Of a DNA stretch of 10,406 bases, positions 1 through 6,173 are shown in pieces. Made by a program: the position numbers and the translations under genes. Source of the DNA: Chloroflexota bacterium (GTDB lineage Bacteria > Chloroflexota > Dehalococcoidia > SZUA-161 > SpSt-899); the NCBI GenBank assembly GCA_018725455.1, contig QLUN01000018.1, positions 1 to 10,406 on the forward strand, read 5' to 3'. Numbering within the stretch: position 1 is the first letter of the stretch; each line of letters opens with the position of its first letter. Below the pieces are notes generated by a model. It was not told the DNA's origin. It worked only from the letters and a program-made list of their open reading frames with translations, and did no database searches.

Positions 1-458
1 ACTTTGAGTTCCCGGGAGTACCAGCCAAACCAGTCCTGCACATCCCGGCACTGGTTGGTATTGAAGACGAGCACATCCGGCCTGGGTACGGACTCAATCT
101 TGTAGGCATTGGTGAGGGGGGTCTTTTTCCGGAGATAAGAGCCGATATCGCTCGTCAGGTAGGAGCAAATCTCCGGGGAATAGCCGATCGCATTGGCATA
201 GGGGATCAACTCCGTGGCCATCCGGCTTGCCCCCAGCATGGCGCCGTGGTTTTCCGGATAGTAGACCAGAAAACCCATGCCTCTCAGGAGTTCGGCCGGG
301 CCAACGCTGGTGCACCAGGCGATTTTGGGGAAACCCATCTTTGCCGCCTCGTCCAGTTCATAATAATGGTCTGCCATGACCCTTTTCAATGTCCTGGCAG
401 CGGCAATCTCTTTTCTTGGATATTCCCTTTTAACCCATACTTCGCTGCTTTTTTTCAT
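1..458 (-). CDS. 2-hydroxyacyl-CoA dehydratase / benzoyl-CoA reductase-type subunit, N-terminal part (runs off the left edge)
   Basis: The minus-strand frame from an ATG at 458 gives 152 residues before the window ends. The text matches the HgdB/FldB/BcrB-BcrC superfamily: an AWCTSVGPAELLRGMGF block (residues 47-63), YYPENHGAMLGASRMATELIP, then GYSPEICSYLTSDIG and FNTNQCRDVQDWF. Conserved cysteines C49, C98 and C137 are visible; in this superfamily such cysteines ligate an iron-sulfur cluster used for reductive dehydration of 2-hydroxyacyl-CoA or for ring reduction. Family members are usually about 380-430 residues, so roughly the first third is present. In-frame TAG at 474-476 closes the frame upstream, so 458 is the first ATG. 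There is no Shine-Dalgarno sequence, but a good promoter ends only about a dozen bases upstream. The exact substrate cannot be told from this fragment. Confidence 0.88.
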   Translation of the reverse strand, partial: MKKSSEVWVKREYPRKEIAAARTLKRVMADHYYELDEAAKMGFPKIAWCTSVGPAELLRGMGFLVYYPENHGAMLGASRMATELIPYANAIGYSPEICSYLTSDIGSYLRKKTPLTNAYKIESVPRPDVLVFNTNQCRDVQDWFGWYSRELK

Positions 459-470
459 GACGCTACCAAT

Positions 471-499
471 AATCTAACTGCGCTACTGGCTTTTGTCAA
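471..499 (-). promoter_or_regulatory. Sigma-70-type promoter for the dehydratase-family gene
   Basis: Read on the minus strand, a perfect TTGACA (494-499) is followed by a 17-base spacer (477-493) and TAGATT (471-476, 4 of 6 to TATAAT). Transcription would start near 463-466, only about 5-8 bases before the ATG at 458. That would make the mRNA leaderless or nearly so, consistent with the absence of a ribosome binding site. Confidence 0.6.
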
Positions 500-528
500 T
501 AGGGGAGGATCATTCAATCAGGCCTTCC

Positions 529-550
529 AGCGACGGGGGTTTCAGTCGCT
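529..550. repeat. Small hairpin in the divergent promoter region
   Basis: AGCGAC (529-534) and GTCGCT (545-550) form a perfect 6-bp inverted repeat around a 10-base loop beginning GGGGG. The 11-mer GGGGGTTTCAG at 535-545 also occurs at 5152-5162 inside the insertion in ybeY. The hairpin overlaps the proposed plsX -35 box. It could be an operator or a leftover of a short repeat. Confidence 0.4.
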
Positions 551-568
551 CTCAGTTCATGGTATAAT
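540..568 (+). promoter_or_regulatory. Candidate plsX promoter with extended -10
   Basis: A perfect TATAAT lies at 563-568, preceded by TGG, giving an extended -10. The weak -35 TTTCAG at 540-545 is separated by 17 bases. The start would fall near 575, giving a leader of about 46 bases before the plsX ATG. The -10 is convincing; the -35 is poor. Confidence 0.55.
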
Positions 569-618
569 TAGTAGTTGGTAACTACTAATCACCAATCACT
601 ATTTACTGTTCACTATTC
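568..618. repeat. plsX leader hairpin plus degenerate 7-nt tandem array
   Basis: TTAGTAGTT (568-576) and AACTACTAA (580-588) form a perfect 9-bp stem with a 3-base loop. From 570 to 618 the sequence also divides into 7-base units: AGTAGTT, GGTAACT, ACTAATC, ACCAATC, ACTATTT, ACTGTTC, ACTATTC. This fills nearly the whole leader up to the plsX ATG and leaves no Shine-Dalgarno sequence. Similar arrays are at 1575-1623, 2933-2967 and 4068-4109. Confidence 0.6.
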
Positions 619-620
619 TG

Positions 621-1568
621 ATGATCAGGATTGTTGTTGATGCTATGGGTGGCGACTATGCCCCGCGTGAGATCGTGCGGGGGGCAGTGGAAGGGGGGCG
701 TGGGCGTGACATCGAGGTTGTTCTCGTAGGACGACGCGAGGCGGTAGAGAAAGAGCTGAGCGGGTGCGATCTCAATGAAGTAAGAATCAACACTTGCTGG
801 GCTGAGGAGACTGTGGGCATGAGCGAAGACCCCGTCCAGGCGATTCGCCGCAAGCCGAATTCCTCCATTGCAGTGGGGATCAAGCTAATCAAGAACAGTC
901 ACTCCTCGGCATTTGTCTCCGGAGGCAACACCGGCGCTGTGGCTGCCGCAGCGCTACTCACGCTGGGGAAGAAAAAGGGCATATCGCGGCCGGCATTGAG
1001 CATCGTTCTTACTTCTCCTTCGGGTCCAGTTCTATTCCTCGATGTGGGGGCGAATCCCAATTGCAAACCCCAGCACCTGGTGCAGTTTGCCGAGATGGGA
1101 AACATCTATATGAAGAGGATATTTAACATTTCCGAGCCTCGAATTGGGCTTCTATCAAACGGCGAAGAGGATACCAAAGGGAATAAGCTGGCCCGTGCCA
1201 CCCATCAGCTCCTATCAAAAGGGAGGCTGAATTTCTTGGGCAATGTGGAGGGACAGGATCTCCCCAGGGGGAAGGCCGATGTAGTCGTAACCGATGGATT
1301 TACCGGCAATGTGGTGATCAAATTAGGTGAGGGATTGGGAGAGGTGTTCGCGGAACTATCCAAACAGGCGGTTGATAACAATCCGCTCTTCAGGGAAGCG
1401 CAGAGACGCATCTTGAACTACACCGCTCTAGGAGGGGCATTGCTGCTGGGAGTCAAAGGTAATGTCATCATCACCCATGGGAAGAGTGATGCCGGTGCAA
1501 TAAAGCAGGCAATCCGACTCGCTGAACAAATGGTGGAACAGAGGGTGGCGGAGGCTATCGGACATTAG
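621..1568 (+). CDS. plsX: Phosphate acyltransferase PlsX
   Basis: PlsX converts acyl-ACP and phosphate to acyl-phosphate, the acyl donor for PlsY in phosphatidic acid synthesis. It is a peripheral membrane enzyme. The 315-residue product opens with the family signature VDAMGGDYAP (residues 6-15) and continues with FVSGGNTGA, LDVGAN, GLLSNGEEDTKGN, VVTDGFTGNVVIK and the C-terminal LLGVKGNVIITHGKSDAGAIKQAI block, so all family blocks are present in order. The length is slightly below the usual 325-345. The ATG at 621 immediately precedes the conserved IRIVVDAMGGD text, so the start is secure even without a Shine-Dalgarno sequence. Usual partners fabD, fabH or rpmF are not adjacent. The gene stands alone, with short repeat arrays on both sides. 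Confidence 0.96.
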   Translation: MIRIVVDAMGGDYAPREIVRGAVEGGRGRDIEVVLVGRREAVEKELSGCDLNEVRINTCWAEETVGMSEDPVQAIRRKPNSSIAVGIKLIKNSHSSAFVSGGNTGAVAAAALLTLGKKKGISRPALSIVLTSPSGPVLFLDVGANPNCKPQHLVQFAEMGNIYMKRIFNISEPRIGLLSNGEEDTKGNKLARATHQLLSKGRLNFLGNVEGQDLPRGKADVVVTDGFTGNVVIKLGEGLGEVFAELSKQAVDNNPLFREAQRRILNYTALGGALLLGVKGNVIITHGKSDAGAIKQAIRLAEQMVEQRVAEAIGH

Positions 1569-1810
1569 TCAATTCGTAGTCCGTAATACGTAATCCGTGC
1601 TCACTCATTACTCAGCACTCATTATAGAATTGATCCAAACGAGATCGTCATTCTCGCCGTGGTACACCTTCACCGGCATCCGAATTACTGGATCAGCAGG
1701 ATATAGGTTTCGAACAAGTCGCTGGAGCGGACACAAAAAATCGCGCCGCTGAGCTCACCGTTATCACACCAAAAGAAGCTCGGCGTATCTCGAATACACC
1801 AAGCAGTAGA
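1569..1810. repeat. plsX-trxA intergenic region with 7-nt degenerate tandem array (1575-1623)
   Basis: Directly after the plsX stop, seven 7-base units run from 1575 to 1623: CGTAGTC, CGTAATA, CGTAATC, CGTGCTC, ACTCATT, ACTCAGC, ACTCATT. A 19-base block at 1603-1621 recurs with one mismatch on the other strand at 4089-4107. The remaining sequence (1624-1810) shows no recognisable gene. The trxA frame stays open back to a TGA at 1631-1633, but without a supported start or family text. No clear terminator or trxA promoter was found. Confidence 0.6.
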
Positions 1811-1813
1811 TTG

Positions 1814-1820
1814 AAGGAGG
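1814..1820 (+). promoter_or_regulatory. Ribosome binding site of trxA (decides the start)
   Basis: AAGGAGG lies five bases before the ATG at 1826. This favours 1826 over the in-frame TTG at 1811, which overlaps the site itself. Confidence 0.85.
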
Positions 1821-1825
1821 AACAG

Positions 1826-2152
1826 ATGGCCAAGCCGATAGAAGTAAGCGATGCCGATTTTGAGCAGGTAGTGCTCAAAGCAACAAATCCAGTTCTGGTT
1901 GATTTCTGGGCTCCATGGTGTGGGCCTTGCCGGGCAGTGTCCCCCGTTGTAGAGGGGCTGGCCAACGAGTATGCCGGCAGGATAACATTTGCCAAGGTGA
2001 ACGTCGACCAGAATCCCAAGACAGCCTCCGGATACAGCATCATGAGCATACCCACCTTGCTCCTGTTCAAGGATGGAAAGCCGATCAAACAGATGGTGGG
2101 ACTCCGGTCAAGGGAGGAATTCAAGAAGAATCTGGATGCCTCATTAACATAG
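1826..2152 (+). CDS. trxA: Thioredoxin
   Basis: This is a 108-residue cytoplasmic disulfide reductase of classical thioredoxin length. The active site WCGPC is at residues 31-35 in the standard FWAPWCGPCR context, and the cis-proline of the SIPT motif is at residue 76 followed by LLLFKDGK. The preceding VNVDQNP segment is also typical. It would be reduced by thioredoxin reductase and would serve ribonucleotide reductase and other dithiol enzymes. The gene is monocistronic in appearance: upstream is a 257-base gap after plsX, and downstream it converges with ebfC across 44 bases that contain no strong terminator hairpin. The start is fixed by the AAGGAGG site. Confidence 0.96.
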   Translation: MAKPIEVSDADFEQVVLKATNPVLVDFWAPWCGPCRAVSPVVEGLANEYAGRITFAKVNVDQNPKTASGYSIMSIPTLLLFKDGKPIKQMVGLRSREEFKKNLDASLT

Positions 2153-2196
2153 CCACGCCCCCCAAATGCCCCACCCAGACGAGCCGCGGGCTGATA

Positions 2197-2499
2197 TTAC
2201 AGTCCCGGTATCTTGAGCCCTCCGGTTAACGACCCGAGTCTCTTGGCCGCAAGCCCCCTGGCCTTCTCCATGGCCTCATTGAGCGCCGCCAGTATCATAT
2301 CCTCCAGAAGCTCGACGTCATCGGGATCAACCACCTCGGGGGAGATCTTTATCGACCTGATCGCCTGCTGACCGGTAACGACCACGGTTACCGCCCCGCC
2401 CCCGGAGCTGGCCTCAACCGTGGCATGCTCCAACTCGTCCTGCGCCTTGATCAGCTTCGCCTGAAGCTCCTGGGCTTGCTTTAACATCCCCTTGTCCAT
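2197..2499 (-). CDS. ebfC: Nucleoid-associated protein EbfC/YbaB
   Basis: This 100-residue protein has the YbaB/EbfC layout: an N-terminal amphipathic helix (LKQAQELQAKLIKAQDELEHATVEASSGGG), a short beta region (AVTVVVTGQQAIRSIKISPEVV) and a C-terminal helix (DVELLEDMILAALNEAMEKA) ending in a glycine-rich tail GGLKIPGL. Members form dimers that bind DNA. The gene starts five bases after the dnaX stop, so the pair is almost certainly co-transcribed and probably translationally coupled; a GGAG within the last dnaX codons is the likely ribosome binding site. recR, which often follows in dnaX-ybaB-recR operons, is not present here; the convergent trxA follows instead. Confidence 0.94.
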   Translation of the reverse strand: MDKGMLKQAQELQAKLIKAQDELEHATVEASSGGGAVTVVVTGQQAIRSIKISPEVVDPDDVELLEDMILAALNEAMEKARGLAAKRLGSLTGGLKIPGL

Positions 2500-2504
2500 C
2501 TCAC

Positions 2505-4046
2505 CTACTCCTCACTGATAATTCTCGCCCCACGACTCAACGCTTCCTTAACCAGAGGACTTTCACTGGCCGATAGGGGGGCGGGCCTGCTTTCCTTGCC
2601 GATAAGAACGCAGCGTATCTCATACGGTTTCCCAAATACCTCTTTGAGCTTCTTTTCTACCATGCGACCATACTTGGGGTCCTCGATCTTGCTTCTCTGA
2701 AACTCGGCGTAAAATCCCAGAGTCAAGCGGTGACCCTCCAGGGAGACCGGTCTGCAGGCCCGCCGAAGCAGGGCATCCAGATTACCCCCGGAGCCTTCAC
2801 CGCGGCAGGCATTTACAAAATCATTCCAGTGTTGCTGAAGATGCTCAATCTCAGAGGAACCTTGAGGCCGAGGAATCTCCCGGGCTACCCTGGCAACCGG
2901 CGGCCCAACCATCACTTCCTGTGGCTTAGATTGAGGGATCAGGTGTCGGGGGTCAGTTGTTGGGGGTACCGATATAGCATAATCGACCATCGCAAGTTCC
3001 AGCGGCAGGGTGGCCTGGGGACTGAAGCGGAAATCGGCCTGGGCAAAGAGCTTTATCGCCTGAGATACCTCTTCCAGGGAGACCTTAGCCGCTATTTCCT
3101 TCACCTCCGCCATTTCTTCAGCGCTAAGGCTTGCCGAGTCGGCATCAGACGCTTCGCTCTTGACCAAGAGAACCCCTCGGAGATAATCCACCAACTCCCG
3201 ATTGAATTGACGCAGGTCGAGGCCATCATTGGCGATCATGTTTATCATCCTCAACCCACCGGGCACATCTCTTGCCAAAATCAGCTTCGCCAGTTCCCTG
3301 ACGCGGGCATCGCCGGTGAGTCCCAGCTCTGAGCGAACCTGCTGGGTTTCGATGCTTGGCCCATGATAGACGACCATCTGCTCCAGCAGATTCTCGGCAT
3401 CGCGGAGGCTGCCGGTGGCGTTTTTGGCGATGAGCGTCAAGGCCTGAGGCTCAGCCTTGATACCCTCCTCCTGGCAAATATGCTCCAACCGCTTAATCAT
3501 GGCAGGGAGCGGGATGCGGCGGAAATCGAAGCGCTGACAGCGAGAGGTGATGGTCGCCGGCACCTTATGAACCTCGGTGGTGGCCAGAACGAAGATGACG
3601 TGTGGTGGAGGCTCCTCCAGAGTCTTCAGCAGGGCGTTGAAGGCCGGCTCGGTAAGCATGTGCACTTCATCGATGATATATACCTTGTACCTGGCGACAT
3701 TGGGAGCGAAGTTTATCTTTTCCCTCAAGCTGCGGATTTCGTCGATGCCACGATTCGAGGCGGCATCGATCTCTATCAAATCCAGGGCTCGCCCCCCGAT
3801 GAATGCCTGACAGATGGAGCAGGTGTTGCACGGCTCTCCGGTCTCACTGTCCAGGCAATTCACCGCCTTAGCCAGGATACGGCCGGTGCTGGTCTTGCCG
3901 GTTCCTCGGGGACCGAAGAAGAGATAGGCGTGTGCCACCCGGCCGGTAGCCAGTGCATTTAGCAGAGTTCGCGTGATCGCTTCCTGCCCCACCACATCGG
4001 CCAGGGTCTGAGGTCGCCACTTGCGATAGAAGACCGGCGATGTCAT
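2505..4046 (-). CDS. dnaX: DNA polymerase III subunit gamma/tau
   Basis: DnaX is the AAA+ clamp-loader ATPase of the replisome. The 513-residue product shows the N-terminal YRKWRPQTLADVVGQ box, Walker A GPRGTGKT (45-52), zinc-module cysteines C64, C73, C76 and C79, Walker B IIDEVHML (124-131) and sensor/arginine-finger text LATTEVHKVPATITSRCQRFDF. Clamp-loader domain III follows. A linker near residues 358-380 is rich in P, T and Q, and then comes a short C-terminal domain. This linker is encoded by a 7-nt degenerate repeat (2933-2967). The product is shorter than the tau of E. coli but within the range for many bacteria. ATG 4046 matches the family N-terminus. A tiny frame (ATG GAA TAC CGA TGA) overlaps this start as ATGA and might couple translation. 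Confidence 0.96.
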   Translation of the reverse strand: MTSPVFYRKWRPQTLADVVGQEAITRTLLNALATGRVAHAYLFFGPRGTGKTSTGRILAKAVNCLDSETGEPCNTCSICQAFIGGRALDLIEIDAASNRGIDEIRSLREKINFAPNVARYKVYIIDEVHMLTEPAFNALLKTLEEPPPHVIFVLATTEVHKVPATITSRCQRFDFRRIPLPAMIKRLEHICQEEGIKAEPQALTLIAKNATGSLRDAENLLEQMVVYHGPSIETQQVRSELGLTGDARVRELAKLILARDVPGGLRMINMIANDGLDLRQFNRELVDYLRGVLLVKSEASDADSASLSAEEMAEVKEIAAKVSLEEVSQAIKLFAQADFRFSPQATLPLELAMVDYAISVPPTTDPRHLIPQSKPQEVMVGPPVARVAREIPRPQGSSEIEHLQQHWNDFVNACRGEGSGGNLDALLRRACRPVSLEGHRLTLGFYAEFQRSKIEDPKYGRMVEKKLKEVFGKPYEIRCVLIGKESRPAPLSASESPLVKEALSRGARIISEE

Positions 4047-4061
4047 CGGTATTCCATAAAG

Positions 4062-4109
4062 CGTCTATCAACTATCAGCAGTCAGCAGTGAGTTCTGAGT
4101 AATGAGTTT
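4062..4109. repeat. 7-nt degenerate tandem array between the radical SAM gene and dnaX
   Basis: On the minus strand, six 7-base units cover 4107 down to 4066: ACTCATT, ACTCAGA, ACTCACT, GCTGACT, GCTGATA, GTTGATA. The first 19 bases match the plsX-trxA array (1603-1621) with one mismatch but in opposite orientation. The array occupies most of the 80-base gap, directly downstream of one gene and upstream of the next, as the plsX copies do. Confidence 0.65.
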
Positions 4110-4126
4110 TGAGGAGCGCTTAACCA

Positions 4127-5098
4127 TCATAGATGAGTCAATTCCCTGAATTGCAGGATATTTGCCCGGAGGTCCTGCGGCCCATCGAGCACAACGTCTA
4201 TTCGCTCCAGCATCTCCTTCTTGTCCTCTGGAAGCTTACCATCGATGGGAAGAATGTTCGATACATGATCGCTAATAAATTGTGAGTTTACCTCCAGCAG
4301 TTCAATCAACAGCCTCTCCTCCCGCAATATCCCCTCAGGTGAGAGGAGCTTGAATTCTCCTTGCTCCACCCTTTCCTCCAGGGGCGTGCCCGGCAATATC
4401 CTCAGTGTGCGTATGCGGATGAAATCGGGGTCTATGGCATTGAGCACTCTGGCTGTTCCCTCAGCGTGCTGCTTCCAGCGATCTTCGCCGCCGAGTCCCA
4501 GGATAACGTACTCCGAGAGAGAGATCCCGGCTTCCTTAACCCTCCTGCCGGCCTCGATCATTTCCGCAGCCGTTATGCCCTTATCAACATATTGCAGAAG
4601 CTCATCATCCCCGGTTTCCAAACCGAGGTGCAGTCGTGAGAGCCCCGCTTGCTGTAGCTTCTTGAGATCATCCGGGGTTTTCTTGAGAACCGTCTTAGCC
4701 CGGGCATAACTGGTCACCCTTTCCAGCGTGGGGAATGTCCAATAGAGAAACTCAATTACTTCGACTAAATCATCGGTCTTCATGATGAGGCTATCGGCAT
4801 CGCCGATAAAGGCCGTCTTGACCCCCTCGTTAGTAAGCCAGAATATGCCATTGTACATGGCCACCTGTTCAATGAAGTCTCCATAACCCTGACTGCACTC
4901 AGTTATCTCCTGAGCCAGGGACTTCATGGCCAGGATGTCCTGCTTGATGTCCTCGACCGGCCTCACCTGAAACCTCTCTCGATTATAGAGCATAGCGTAA
5001 CAGAAAGCACACCTGCCCCAGGGGCAATTTCTCGTTGCCCGAACCAGTAGAGAACGGGCCTCACTAGGTGGCCTGATGGGGGTAAGTTCATACGGCAC
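4127..5098 (-). CDS. Radical SAM protein (COG1032/Elp3-like fold), function unknown
   Basis: The product of about 323 residues opens with a PPSEARSLLVRATRNCP region and carries the iron-sulfur motif CPWGRCAFC (cysteines 25, 30, 33 from the GTG start). The spacing is CX4CX2C, as in a subset of COG1032-type proteins, not the classical CX3CX2C. Later text fits the radical SAM barrel: LSRLHLGLETGDDELLQYVDKGIT, an ISLSEYVILGLGG strand, and IRIRTLRILPGTPLEE. It would bind a [4Fe-4S] cluster and use S-adenosylmethionine; the substrate is not evident. I prefer the GTG at 5098, one base after the ybeY stop. A TTG at 5116 would add six residues and overlap ybeY by 17 bases. Tight packing suggests co-transcription with ybeY. 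Confidence 0.88.
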   Translation of the reverse strand: MPYELTPIRPPSEARSLLVRATRNCPWGRCAFCYAMLYNRERFQVRPVEDIKQDILAMKSLAQEITECSQGYGDFIEQVAMYNGIFWLTNEGVKTAFIGDADSLIMKTDDLVEVIEFLYWTFPTLERVTSYARAKTVLKKTPDDLKKLQQAGLSRLHLGLETGDDELLQYVDKGITAAEMIEAGRRVKEAGISLSEYVILGLGGEDRWKQHAEGTARVLNAIDPDFIRIRTLRILPGTPLEERVEQGEFKLLSPEGILREERLLIELLEVNSQFISDHVSNILPIDGKLPEDKKEMLERIDVVLDGPQDLRANILQFRELTHL

Positions 5099-5099
5099 G

Positions 5100-5594
5100 T
5101 TAATCGAGCCTCGCAAGAATCTCCGCTTCCCGGCCTCTCATCTCCTGTTCGGGGGGTTTCAGGGGGTCCCCCCCTGATGCATCCTGTTCATCCCTCGGGT
5201 CCCGGTGATCATATCCCAGCAGGTGAAGTATGCCGTGAACGGTCAGAATGGCAACCTCTCGCTTGAGGGAATGCCTTTGCTCCTCGGCCTGCCTTGCCGC
5301 CCGGGGGCAGGAGATGATCACTTCACCGAGATGAGTAACTCCATCGGGGGGTATGGTGAATGATGAATTCTCTGCACCAAAGGCAAAGGCCAGAACATCG
5401 GTCGTCTCATCAACCCCTCGATAGGTTCGGTTGAGTTTGCGAACCGTCCGGTCATCGGTAACAACCAAGCTCAACTCTGCGGGATAGTCAACCCCCTCAA
5501 AGGCGAGCGTCATTTCAGCCGCCTGACGAAGCCATCCGTCCTGTACTTGATCTCGAAATGGCTCCTCGACCTGGATTTCCAGCCTCCATCTCAA
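5100..5594 (-). CDS. ybeY: Endoribonuclease YbeY (rRNA maturation factor) with an in-frame 13-residue insertion
   Basis: YbeY is a zinc endoribonuclease for 16S rRNA 3' maturation and ribosome quality control. The 164-residue product shows LNRTYRGVDETTDVLAFAF (54-72), HLGEVIISC (88-96) and the zinc motif HGILHLLGYDH (120-130; ligands H120, H124, H130). After the motif, residues 138-150 interrupt the expected text: removing them joins DEQ directly to EMRGREAEILARL, a standard YbeY ending. The DNA shows why: a 31-bp palindromic block flanked by 8-bp direct repeats (5143-5189). The active site is intact, so the protein is probably functional with a surface loop. The start is a TTG at 5594 with a GGGGGA site six bases upstream; no ATG or GTG lies in frame before the upstream stop at 5616-5618. 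Confidence 0.93.
   Translation of the reverse strand: MRWRLEIQVEEPFRDQVQDGWLRQAAEMTLAFEGVDYPAELSLVVTDDRTVRKLNRTYRGVDETTDVLAFAFGAENSSFTIPPDGVTHLGEVIISCPRAARQAEEQRHSLKREVAILTVHGILHLLGYDHRDPRDEQDASGGDPLKPPEQEMRGREAEILARLD
5143..5189. mobile_element. Miniature palindromic insertion with 8-bp target duplication, inside ybeY
   Basis: TCCTGTTC occurs at 5143-5150 and again at 5182-5189. Between them are 31 bases (5151-5181) containing TCAGGGGG (5159-5166) and CCCCCTGA (5170-5177), an 8-bp perfect stem with a 3-base loop. Total added length is 39 bases, exactly 13 codons. Excising it restores the conserved YbeY C-terminus, so this is best read as a REP/MITE-like insertion with target-site duplication. 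Replication slippage is an alternative. Confidence 0.75.
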
Positions 5595-5612
5595 GGTTAT
5601 CCCCCAAGTAAG

Positions 5613-5727
5613 CGTTCACCGCAAAGCACGCAGAGAACACAAAGAACTCTTATAGCAACCCCACTAATCATCGGCGCTATCTCGTTTTGTTTCATCTCAG
5701 CGATCTCGGCGCCCTCCGTGGTGAACG
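5613..5727. repeat. 115-bp imperfect inverted element with 9-nt periodic arms
   Basis: CGTTCACC (5613-5620) and GGTGAACG (5720-5727) are perfect 8-bp inverted ends. The left arm continues as 9-base units ACCGCAAAG, CACGCAGAG, AACACAAAG (5618-5644). The reverse complement of the right arm reads ACCACGGAG, GGCGCCGAG, ATCGCTGAG. About two thirds of the first 36 positions match between arms. It fills the gap between the sucD remnant and ybeY, and its right arm encodes the last residues of the sucD frame, so it appears to have landed on the 3' end of that gene. Confidence 0.65.
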
Positions 5728-6173
5728 GTTACTCCCCCAATCTTCTCGGGAATCTCAGCCGGACTCTCGGCGAGGCGCACCCCCACGACGACCAGGGCCT
5801 TCTTCTTCTCCTCGGCCCGTCCGGCGGTTCCAGTTACGATGGCCCCGGCATGTCCCATGCGCCGGCCCGGGGGAGCAGCGCCTCCGGCGATAAAAGCGGT
5901 CACCGGCTTAGTGACCCTCTTTCTGATAAACGCCGCCGCCTCTTGCTCCGCGGTGCCCCCGATCTCACCGATCAGCACTATCGCCTCGGTGCCGGGGTCT
6001 TGCTGATTGAAGACCGGAACCTTATTCTCCCAAAGAATACCCCCTTTGCCCGGGGTAACGCCAGCGACTACTCTGGTGCCGTATTCGATGCAGGCTCGAG
6101 CGTGAAAAGTACCCTCACCGCCGGTAATGCCTTGAACCAACAGCCGGGTATTCTCATCAACAAGTATACTCAC
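5697..6173 (-). pseudogene. sucD: Succinyl-CoA synthetase alpha subunit remnant with about 130 residues deleted internally
   Basis: The frame starts at a GTG (6173) and reads MSILVDENTRLLVQGITG and VAGVTPGKGG, the SucD N-terminus. At about 6005, after VPVFN (residue 56), it jumps to QQDPGTEAIVLIGEIGG, which in full-length SucD lies near residue 185. Lost are the rest of the CoA-binding Rossmann domain and the SRSGTLTYE region. The phosphohistidine motif RMGHAGAIV is kept (H108). The reading frame is preserved, leaving 158 residues against about 290 normally. The C-terminus beyond AESPAEIPEKIGG is TVHHGGRRDR; from the valine on it is encoded by the inverted repeat at 5613-5727. With its partner sucC also deleted and frameshifted, this is most likely a dead gene. 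A misassembled or collapsed region is the main alternative. Confidence 0.8.

Noticed and set aside
1700..1780. tRNA-like stretch with a TTTCGAAC core after plsX
   Set aside because: No acceptor, D or anticodon arms can be drawn around it.
1693..2124. Minus-strand open frame of 143 codons opposite trxA
   Set aside because: It is the reverse of a clear thioredoxin gene, which has a strong ribosome binding site; no domain is seen in the antisense product.
3363..3962. Plus-strand open frames of about 200 codons opposite dnaX (also 2730-3332)
   Set aside because: dnaX on the minus strand is unmistakable across both; the plus-strand products show no known domain.
570..4109. CRISPR array
   Set aside because: The 7-nt arrays are degenerate, contiguous and have no spacers; no cas-like gene is present.
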